NCBI GenBank assembly: GCA_963971535.1
Contig: OZ020589.1
Span: 67,991,239 to 68,055,238 of the forward strand
Direction: 5' to 3'
DNA: 64,000 bases
Source of the DNA: Notolepis coatsorum
Lineage: Eukaryota > Chordata > Actinopteri > Aulopiformes > Paralepididae
Shown: one piece after another, positions 56,315 through 64,000 of the stretch
Numbering within the stretch: the first letter of the stretch is position 1
Layout: every line of letters starts with the position of its first letter
The notes under the pieces: generated by a model
Database searches by the model: none
The model's input: the letters and a program-made list of their open reading frames with translations, nothing else
What the model was told of the DNA's origin: nothing
Made by a program: the position numbers and the translations under genes

Positions 56315-56423
56315 GCCACCCCCTGAATAGGTCCCAGACCTAATCAGTTAAACGGAGACAGATTAATCGCGTTGTCTATTTACACATAAGGGTTTGCTGT
56401 AGGGGTCAGTCAACTTCACAAAG

Positions 56424-59400
56424 TCATAGGGTTGTAGGGTCATGGTCATCATCGATTGTGTCTGGGAGTCGAGGCAGTTCTATGAGCCTTGCCACGGGAC
56501 GGGTGTAAGTGCGACCCTGGACGAGCACTTCAGCTGCTCGGACCTTGCCGTCGGCACCGGTGATCACTTTGCTTACGCGGCCGGCCGGCCACATAGCTCT
56601 GGGCAGTGATTGATCAATAATCATGACGACTGTTCCTTCTGTCAAATTGTCTCTCTCCTTTACCCACTTCTGGCGGGTCTGTAGAGACGGTAGGTAGTGC
56701 AGTAGGAAACTGTTCCAAAACTTGTCGGCTAATACTTGGCTGTACCTCCACATTCGTCGGCCGTTCGCTTCTTCAGGCCGGTACATTGTCTGGGGTAATG
56801 TGGGATCTAGCCGCCCCATCAGGAGTGTGTTGGGGTCTCTGCGTAGGCGACCACCCACTCTGATGAGGGTATGAGCGTCGCTCTCGGGGGCCAGGTGAAT
56901 TAATCTGCTGTCGGATGGGACGGGCTTTCCTCCCTGTAGACAGGCCAATTCATCGGGGACCGAGTCTCTCTGGGCTCGCTGCAGTAGAAGCAATTCTGCT
57001 TCCTCGTAGTTAGCCGCTGACATATCAGCGGGGGACTTGCACTCCGGGTGGTACCGCAGGAATGTTCTTTGTTGTGCACTCTCTATGGACGTGCAATCGT
57101 TTATGTTAGGGTCGGTGGAGGCTACGGTGCTCAATCCACAGAACACAGACTTCTTAATTTCCACCTCCTCTGGACTTGCTTCCCTCGGGATAGGCTTGGG
57201 CCACTGTCCTTCCGGGAGTCTTAGGAATGCGGGGCCGTCACTGTAGACATTGCGACGGGTGAGGTCATCCAGGGGCATCCCCCGGGTGATGACGTCAGCT
57301 GGGTTCTGTTTTGTATCAACGTAGCGCCACTCTGTTTCTCCGGTTAACTCTTCGGTTAAGTCTTGAATCTCGGTGACTCTGACTCCCACGAAGACTTTGT
57401 ACTTGCATGAGTCCGATTTGATCCAGGCGAGTACCGTCGTGGAATCTGACCACAGGATTGTTCTAGACACCGGTATGGTGAGCTCACGTTGGATGAGCGT
57501 GGCTAGGTGCGCTCCGGCTAGGGCTGCGCAGAGCTCTAGACGTGGGATAGACTGTTGCTTGCGTGGGGCTACTCTCGAGCGGCCGAGGACAAATGCTGTG
57601 TAGATCTCTCCCCCTTGGTCTTGGGCCCGCAAGTAGGCTACTGATCCGTATGCGACCTCTGAGGCGTCACTGAAGACGTGTAAGTCCATTTTACATGTCT
57701 CTGGCCTCACCGTGGGTGGGAAGTAGCTTCGGCGCATATTAACGCCTGGGAGTGAGTGGAGCTCCATCTCCCACTCTCTCCAGGTGGATGCAAGGTGTGC
57801 GGGAATGGGGTCGTCCCAGCCCTGGTCCTTGTCCCACAATGCTCGTACAATCATTTTTGCCCTGGTGGTGTACGGTAGAATACATCCTAGCGGGTCATAT
57901 TGTCGGGCGAGTGTTGTGTACACACTCCGTCTGGTGGTCGGCGCCGCCGCCGGCCTTCCCTGCTCCGTAGTCAGGGGCTTGTGTCTGTAGTGAAGCGAAT
58001 CTGTTTTGAATCGCCACACCAATCCCAGGGTCATCTCCTGGGCTTCTCCCGGGATTGTAGCCATCCAGGTCTCGCTGCTGGCTGCCTTGTCCTCGGAGGA
58101 GAGGCTGCGCAGTACTTGCGGATCGCTGCTGGCCCACTGCCTGAGATCAAAGCCGCCTTTGATCAATGAGGCGCGGAGTTTAATCAGGAGAGCCTCGGCT
58201 TCTTCCTGGGTTGAAAGGCTTTGTAGACAGTTGTCTACGTAGAAGCTGTTCTTTACGCTGTGTCGGACCTCTTCGTCCGCTGCTGGGTCCTCTGCTACAT
58301 GTTTCTGTAGTGCAAATGTCGCACAGCAGGGGCTGCACGTCGTTCCGAAGGGGAGGACTTCCCATTGGTAGATGGCTGGGTGCTCATCTCCTGGCTTCTC
58401 TCTCCATAGGAACCGTAACAGGGGCTTGTCCGCCTCTACTAATCTCACCTGCAGGAACATTCCTTTAATGTCCCCGCTGATGGCCACCTTTTCCTGGCGG
58501 AAGCGGAGTAGAACGCCGAGTAGGGAGGGGCCGAGTGTGGGACCGGGCAGTAACTCTTTATTCAGATTTTGGGATCCGATCTGGTAGCTGCAGTTAAATA
58601 CTATGCGGTCTTTACCGTTGTGATGGACCTTGTGGTGGGGCACGTACCACGATTCAGTGGTCTGGTCAGCCTCTTTAATGTCCATCTTTGTGACGTGTCC
58701 CGCTGTGATGAGCTTCTCAATCTCAGCGCGGTATACACTCTCTTGGGCGGGGTTCTTGGCTAAGCGCCGCTCCGTGTTCAGCAGGTACCGTTCTATGGCG
58801 TCTGTCTTGGCGTGGAAAGTAGGCATTCCTTCTCGCCGCAGGAGTGGCGTGGCGTATCTCAACACGCCGTTGACCGGGACTCTCTTGGTCCCTGTCTCGA
58901 GGAGGTGAATGGCGTAAATGTCATCTTTAGAGCGAATGTCTTTCTTTCCATTCTTAAAGGGCATTTGTTCCAAGCTCCATAGCCGCTCTACGTGTTGCAG
59001 GAGTGCGGTTTCTCCCTCTGTGACTCGGGAGTGGAGACATCTAGTGGCTGTACTTCGGTTGAGAGATTTGGCGAGCGGGCCTTGGAGAGTCCATCCCAAA
59101 CGGGTCTCGACTGCTGCAGGACAGCCTCGGGGTCCGGTATGAACCCGGTCTATCGGGACAATGAGGTCTGCATGGTCGGAGCCTATCAACAGGGTCGGCA
59201 TAGCATTGTCTATGAGCGGGATCGGTAACTTGCGCAGATGTGCATATTTCTCCATCAGCTTGGCGACGGGGTATGTGTACCGCGACAGTCCTATTTCTTG
59301 GCTGGTGAAAGCGTCTGCAATCTGGTACCGTCGCTCAGGCTGGCCGCTTGCTGCGATAGAGAATGAGACATTCTCGCCCTTTATCGTCTTCAAATCTCGT

Positions 59401-61487
59401 CTTATTGTCCGAATTGTCATTTGGGTTTCGCTTCCCCGCAGCCCTAGCTGGGCCGCAGCGGAGGCGAGCAGCAGGGTCTTCTCTGACCCGTCATCGAGGA
59501 CGGCGTAAGTGTCCAGGACTTTATTCTGGTAGCTTAGTGTCACATGCACTACTTTTAGGAGTACTCGGGCTCCACTGCTGCTGGCGGGATCGATGTACAT
59601 GACGCTCGCTTTGCGGCTGGATGGTGCAGGTGAAGGGCGCCGTCTGTTACTGTCGTGAAGTATGTCCAGATGGGCTCCATCGCACTTGGTGCACCTTTTC
59701 TTTAAGCGGCATTCGGCTGCCATGTGTGAGCGCGCACAGCGAAAACAGCGCTTGTTGGACTTTATCCATTGACCTGCTTCCTCCGCGTTCAGCTTGGGGA
59801 AGGAGTCACATTGCGCTAGCCAGTGTTCTTTCTCACAGTAGGGGCACACTATCTTCCACTTCTCCGTTCTGGAGGGGGTACTGTGGCTCCTGCTGCTCGG
59901 TACTGACTCCGATTGGTGCATCACAGTCACCGATCTTCTTCCATCATTTAGTCGTCTGGTTCCTTCTCTGGAGCCAGGGGTGCTCCGTCCGAATGTATCT
60001 AGCCGTAGGCTGCTGACTTCTCTCGCCAGGAAGTCCGCTAGATCGAGGAGGTTCGGTTCGGGGCCAGTCGGGTCTCTGTGGTCCCTCTGCCGCCTAAAGC
60101 GCTCCTGACGAGCGGGCGGCAGCTTCTCCAGAATCCTTTCCACATTTGAGTTGGCGTAAAGTTCATACTTCCCCTTCTCTCTTTGCGCTCCCAACATCCC
60201 TACCAGGGACTGCACTCTGATGGACAGGTCGTCCAGTGCTCGATTGTCTATTGCTGGGGGTAAGCGGTCGATGTGTCGGATCTCCTGGATCACGTAATCC
60301 CATATGCGCCCATACCTCTGGTCCAATGCTACCAGCGCTGCTGTGTATGGGGTGGTGGAAGTCGCGTAGGCGAGCGCTATATTATGTGCGCGGGGCACCT
60401 TTAAGTGCTGCAGTAGGATGGCGTATTTGTGGCGTTCATCCAATACATCCACCAACATGGTCTCCAGACACATGCGGAGTTCTGTATACTGGGCCCGGTT
60501 CTCTTGGGTGAAGTCGGGTACCATAGGCGTGCCAATGTATGACGCTGACTGTGGATACATCGGCGAGCGTTGGGGGAGAGGCCTCCTAGGCGAGTCTCCT
60601 CCCGCTCCTTGGTATGGGCTGGTACCGGCAGTGTACCATGGCCCGCTTGTCCAGGTGCTGTTCCTCGGTGCGGGTCGTGCGTCGTGCTCACCCGTGTATA
60701 GAGTCGGGGGTCTGTAGCGCAGCTCCGCGGGAGTATAGCCTGGGTTGTACCGGTCCGGTAGAGTACTGTGCTGTGTTCGGGCGCGGTTCTCCTCCTCTTC
60801 CTCTTCGTCTTCAGTTAGGTCATCCAGTGCTTGTAGTCTCTGGTTTAGCCTCTCCACAGGATATGCTGCTCCTTCCCAGTTGCTAGGTCTCGCTTGGACC
60901 GGTGGGGGGAGGTGGTCTGTGGGGGGTATAGACCTCGTCTGTTGGTCAAGTTCAGGGTTGTTTACTCGGCTAGGGGATGCCGCCCTGGAGGTGTGTCTAG
61001 ACGAGTTCCTGGAGCCTCTGGCGGAGGGAGAGGGTGTTGTCCGTCTGATCAGCTGTTCTATTAGTTGCGCTTGCTGTCTGTCGCGCTCTGCGTCCCGTAG
61101 AGCACCAGCAGCTGCTCGCTGGCTGTCTGCTCGGTCTCGGGCCACATTCTCTTCCATCTGAATGCGTCTTATTTCCAGGCGTATGTGCTCTTCTTCGCTC
61201 CGTTGCTGTATCTGCAATCGATCGCGTTCACCCTGGAGTCTATCGCGTTCAGTAGAGGCTTTCAGGCTGACGAGGAATGCCTGCTGTAGGGTCCTCTCTG
61301 CCTCGCTGGGAGAAGGCGGTTGTATAGGGGAGCCTTCCCTCGGGGTACTCCTTGCGGAGCCTTGGAGCTCTATCTCCACGGTGCTCTCCCCGTCTTCTTC
61401 CGTGCCGAGTTCTCTCTCGGTAGCGTTGTATTCCTCCCGGGACTCATCGGGGACTACTTCTTCAGTACTGGCGGGGTGTGAAGTCAT
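56424..61487 (-). CDS. Third BEL/Pao Gag-Pol, integrase zinc finger and core missing
   Basis: The open frame of 1687 residues starts at ATG 61487 (MTSHPAST). The true gag start lies further upstream (ATG 61729, MMNTPRNDPP) but is separated by a 1-nt loss near 61508. Order: charged leader with two adjacent ERDRLQ units, gag core, zinc motifs CPYCEKEHWLAQC and CFRCARSHMAAEC, protease VLDDGSEKT, RT with VLPFGTTCSPCCA and the YVDN box (58231-58245), and RNase H HVFSDASEVAYG. At about 56834 GGRLRRD jumps directly to PNTLLMGRLD. Compared with the inner copy (35545-36336), 264 codons are missing, holding the integrase zinc finger and all three acidic residues. The C-terminal module (AMWPAGRVSKV) follows in frame. 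The protein should lack integration activity. Confidence 0.92.
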   Translation of the reverse strand: MTSHPASTEEVVPDESREEYNATERELGTEEDGESTVEIELQGSARSTPREGSPIQPPSPSEAERTLQQAFLVSLKASTERDRLQGERDRLQIQQRSEEEHIRLEIRRIQMEENVARDRADSQRAAAGALRDAERDRQQAQLIEQLIRRTTPSPSARGSRNSSRHTSRAASPSRVNNPELDQQTRSIPPTDHLPPPVQARPSNWEGAAYPVERLNQRLQALDDLTEDEEEEEENRARTQHSTLPDRYNPGYTPAELRYRPPTLYTGEHDARPAPRNSTWTSGPWYTAGTSPYQGAGGDSPRRPLPQRSPMYPQSASYIGTPMVPDFTQENRAQYTELRMCLETMLVDVLDERHKYAILLQHLKVPRAHNIALAYATSTTPYTAALVALDQRYGRIWDYVIQEIRHIDRLPPAIDNRALDDLSIRVQSLVGMLGAQREKGKYELYANSNVERILEKLPPARQERFRRQRDHRDPTGPEPNLLDLADFLAREVSSLRLDTFGRSTPGSREGTRRLNDGRRSVTVMHQSESVPSSRSHSTPSRTEKWKIVCPYCEKEHWLAQCDSFPKLNAEEAGQWIKSNKRCFRCARSHMAAECRLKKRCTKCDGAHLDILHDSNRRRPSPAPSSRKASVMYIDPASSSGARVLLKVVHVTLSYQNKVLDTYAVLDDGSEKTLLLASAAAQLGLRGSETQMTIRTIRRDLKTIKGENVSFSIAASGQPERRYQIADAFTSQEIGLSRYTYPVAKLMEKYAHLRKLPIPLIDNAMPTLLIGSDHADLIVPIDRVHTGPRGCPAAVETRLGWTLQGPLAKSLNRSTATRCLHSRVTEGETALLQHVERLWSLEQMPFKNGKKDIRSKDDIYAIHLLETGTKRVPVNGVLRYATPLLRREGMPTFHAKTDAIERYLLNTERRLAKNPAQESVYRAEIEKLITAGHVTKMDIKEADQTTESWYVPHHKVHHNGKDRIVFNCSYQIGSQNLNKELLPGPTLGPSLLGVLLRFRQEKVAISGDIKGMFLQVRLVEADKPLLRFLWREKPGDEHPAIYQWEVLPFGTTCSPCCATFALQKHVAEDPAADEEVRHSVKNSFYVDNCLQSLSTQEEAEALLIKLRASLIKGGFDLRQWASSDPQVLRSLSSEDKAASSETWMATIPGEAQEMTLGLVWRFKTDSLHYRHKPLTTEQGRPAAAPTTRRSVYTTLARQYDPLGCILPYTTRAKMIVRALWDKDQGWDDPIPAHLASTWREWEMELHSLPGVNMRRSYFPPTVRPETCKMDLHVFSDASEVAYGSVAYLRAQDQGGEIYTAFVLGRSRVAPRKQQSIPRLELCAALAGAHLATLIQRELTIPVSRTILWSDSTTVLAWIKSDSCKYKVFVGVRVTEIQDLTEELTGETEWRYVDTKQNPADVITRGMPLDDLTRRNVYSDGPAFLRLPEGQWPKPIPREASPEEVEIKKSVFCGLSTVASTDPNINDCTSIESAQQRTFLRYHPECKSPADMSAANYEEAELLLLQRAQRDSVPDELACLQGGKPVPSDSRLIHLAPESDAHTLIRVGGRLRRDPNTLLMGRLDPTLPQTMYRPEEANGRRMWRYSQVLADKFWNSFLLHYLPSLQTRQKWVKERDNLTEGTVVMIIDQSLPRAMWPAGRVSKVITGADGKVRAAEVLVQGRTYTRPVARLIELPRLPDTIDDDHDPTTL

Positions 61488-61778
61488 GTCTGGTTCCCAC
61501 TGGTCCCCACGTGAACTTGGTCAGTTACATTAGAGCCCGTAGGGGCCTCTATGGTCGGGGTAGTCTGGGCGTTGGGGTTAGACATACTTTTACTTTCTAG
61601 TTTTACCGCGTTTACTGTTAGTAGAAGACTAGGTTGTTGACTGACAGCGTAAGCCTCTAAGTACTGAGGGAGCCGTCGTTCGCGCTGCGGGCGTTGGTTA
61701 GGAGGATCGTTTCGTGGAGTGTTCATCATAGGCCATTTCAATATTAATAACACTATATTAATATTACACTAATTACCC

Positions 61779-61795
61779 TCCGGCTCGAAGGACCA
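61779..61795 (-). promoter_or_regulatory. Primer binding site matching tRNA-Tyr
   Basis: Minus-strand TGGTCCTTCGAGCCGGA, identical to the outer BEL PBS, 2 nt from the LTR. Confidence 0.85.
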
Positions 61796-61797
61796 AT

Positions 61798-63232
61798 TGT
61801 AACTGAGGGGTACAATTCTCTGACTGTATTACTAGATATGATACTTACTACCACTACCTTTGTACTTAATATTCGGCCACCCAGTACACGGCATAAATAT
61901 ATTATCATGAACACTCTCACGTAGATGAAACGGATCCAACACAAATGTACGAATTAGAAACAAGTCTTTATTGCCTACACAGCGATGGTGTGTAGACTAA
62001 ACACTTAATCACTTAATTACATTTATGAATTGAAATAGTATGCACTTTTATGGCAAGGAGTATTCGTCGGTATATCAATAGATAATGTCCAATCTCTGAA
62101 GGCGCAGGTGGTAAATATACGACCTGGAATAGTTAAGGAATAACAGCAATGATACTTTAATGATTATAGGCTGGATACACTAGAGGGGGTTAATCCGGTC
62201 GATTGTAAGCCGACAGGAGTAGGAGGGGGGGGGGGGTAGAATCCAGCTGCCTCGTCCGGCCAAGGGTATCCCAGGAGAACACACTGTAGTGCCGTTCAAT
62301 GCGCCGGCGATCCTTGGACCACAGATGACAGCAGGTGGACTCTTTGTGGGCCGGCTCTCTCCGGTCCACGGGGGAGAGATGTGGAGAGACCTCGTCTTGC
62401 AGAGCGTCTCCTCACCTTGCGACCTCTCCAGGGGGGGGGGGGTTCCAACACACGGTAGTGTCGGGGGTCTTTATCCATAGAATAATCAAAGTATCCAAAG
62501 CATAATCCGTGCCTGGGAAGGCGGGCTGTCGTCGGTAGAATAATCCGGTATACAGGTCCACTCGCTCGTCGGCTCTGGGGCTCCTCGGGTGCAGCTTCAC
62601 ATAGGGTCAACCACCCTGGGTAAACAGCCAGTTCTCTGCCCGAAACGATGGGGTACTGACTACGGTAGTATTCTCACCGCACGAAGCACTATATATTAAC
62701 AGACTATTATTAGCTTAATAGACTACGTCCAACTCGACGATATAGTGCCAAATATGACTATTCAAATATTAATATACACGATGTCTCAATACCGATGGTA
62801 GGCGAACTTGGCCTTACTCCCACACGTGGCATCGCGGGGAGGCTTTACGTCTGTGACTCTATTGGAGGGTAAGAAACTGGACTGAAAAGAAAGTCCTACT
62901 TTAGTAGCGCAGTATATATACGCACTATGAACAAATAGTCCCATTAGTGGTGCGGTAGCCAAATTCCTACGCGGAACTAGGACTTGTTCGTACATGTCGA
63001 GCGGTACGTTTGAACTGGGTCTGAGGGGTATGGCAGCCTGGCACCAAGGTCTCGACCAATAGTAGAATGGAGACTATTATGGGATGTTCAGTAGGCTAGA
63101 ATGGATATTCAATGCATATTGTACAAGGAATATACAAGGGATATCAGGGAATATTAGAGAATATACAAATACAATTAAATATATATATATAAATAAATAT
63201 ATATATTCGGTTTAATCTGGCCCTTCACAACA
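61798..63232 (-). repeat. 5' LTR of the third BEL/Pao
   Basis: 1435 bp and nearly identical to 54880-56314, including the lengths of two 12-base G runs. Flanked on the right by CTGAC. Confidence 0.93.
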
Positions 63233-63340
63233 CTGACACTGTTGGCCACTGAGCAACTCCACTGGAGCAGTTGGGGGTTTAGTGCCTTGCTCAAGGGCAC
63301 TTCAGCGGTTGGTGTTAAGGGTATGGGAGAGAGTTATATG

Positions 63341-64000
63341 GGAGAGAGTTATAGAAACATTAGGGGTGTAACGGTACACAAAATCCACGGTTCGGTACGT
63401 ACCTCGGTTTTGAAGACACGGTTCGGTATTATTTTCGGTACAGTGGGGGGGGGGGGGGGGGGGGGGAATCCAAAAAAAATTGCTTTTCATTTATCTATTT
63501 ATTTAACTGTATTAAACAATATAAAACGAATTGGCCATAATTGACTGAGCAAACTAATGCTTACTGCTGTAACCTACTAATAACACTTAAGTAAATCTGA
63601 AGATTATTATATAGCAGATGCCTTGGAGGATAAGTCGTGGACAACTGTAGATCATCTAAGCTCCACTGTGTTTAAATTCAAATCCTCTGCCATTGTTATT
63701 TAACCCTTGTGTCTGAAAACTAAAGTATTATACTCTTATTAGGGGACTAAATTGAAAAACTCCATAAAAAGATTATGTTGAAATAATTTCCCACTTTCTT
63801 TTCCATAAATATTTTATTCAACTTCAGCCCTCATCATAACCATTTTTTATATTATTTTTGTAATGAAATACTCCCACTTTTCTGAAAAGAGTTGTTAAAT
63901 ATGACAAAAAAAACAATATGTGGTGGTTATGATCGGGCTGAAGTGGAATAAACAATTTATGAAGAGTAAAAAAAAAATAATAATAATTAAAAGATTATGC
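63341..64000. mobile_element. Probable left end of a DNA transposon, runs off the window
   Basis: TAGGGGTGTAACGGTACACA, followed by CGGTTCGGTACGTACCTCGG, is a terminal signature I recognise from common fish DNA transposons, probably hAT. A G-run of about 20 lies near 63447-63467. The remaining AT-rich sequence to 64000 shows nothing I can name, and no right end is in the window. Confidence 0.5.

Larger units (their letters stand above)
54880..63232 (-). mobile_element. Third BEL/Pao, minus strand, integrase core deleted
   Basis: The LTRs are 1435 bp each (54880-56314 and 61798-63232). The target duplication CTGAC occurs at 54875-54879 and 63233-63237. PBS, gag-pol and a purine tract (56315-56324, minus strand) are in place. 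The two LTRs differ at only two positions by eye (54900/61818 region, C versus T; and near 54974/61892). It belongs to the same subfamily as the inner element. It carries a frameshift near the gag start and a 792-bp in-frame deletion in pol. Confidence 0.95.

Overview
The window is eukaryotic and most likely from a teleost fish. It combines Ty3/gypsy and BEL/Pao LTR retrotransposons, L1/Tx1-type and L2/CR1-type LINEs, hAT-like and foldback DNA elements, many long microsatellites, and several interspersed repeats I recognise as common in fish genomes. Only about 0.9 kb looks like host coding sequence: five spliced exons of a secreted, cysteine-rich VWF/mucin-type protein and one decayed exon of another gene. 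I see no rRNA or tRNA gene and no CRISPR array. All calls were made by eye.

Layout. 1-6399: minus-strand Ty3/gypsy element, cut by the window edge, with gag, a broken protease and a frameshifted integrase; the RT-RNase H part of pol is gone. 6541-8428: 5'-truncated L1-like LINE. 8689-9287: common fish repeat inserted in a small tandem array. 9525-10370: L2/CR1 LINE 3' end. 10568-12878: probable 5' end of a second gypsy element (LTR, PBS, gag start) cut by a hAT-like element starting at 12879. That hAT is split by a 7.5-kb L1/Tx1 LINE (13716-21190) with perfect 17-bp target duplications and both ORFs open. 21265-21940: another LINE remnant. 23805-24955: an interspersed repeat carrying a foldback insertion.

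24956-42913: a BEL/Pao element whose pol is interrupted by a second BEL/Pao (29396-38297). Both have exact 5-bp target duplications (ATGAC, CCTAC). 43303-51013: five mucin/VWF-like exons in phase. The intron between the second and third holds a hAT-like element (45100-48896) that itself contains a 1.46-kb element with 9-bp target duplications, a CAG-bearing tandem array and a 143-bp near-perfect palindrome. 51853-52210: decayed SAMD3-like exon. 52262-53731: a 21-bp minisatellite that repeatedly flips orientation. 54880-63232: a third, minus-strand BEL/Pao (target duplication CTGAC) with a 792-bp in-frame loss of the integrase core. 63360-64000: start of another DNA-transposon-like repeat.

The genes do not form an operon or pathway. 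The story is nested transposition into introns of a mucin-like gene. The three BEL copies share a family (same tRNA-Tyr PBS where present, same RT motif YVDN), are each broken differently, and rank outer > inner > third in age by LTR differences counted by eye.
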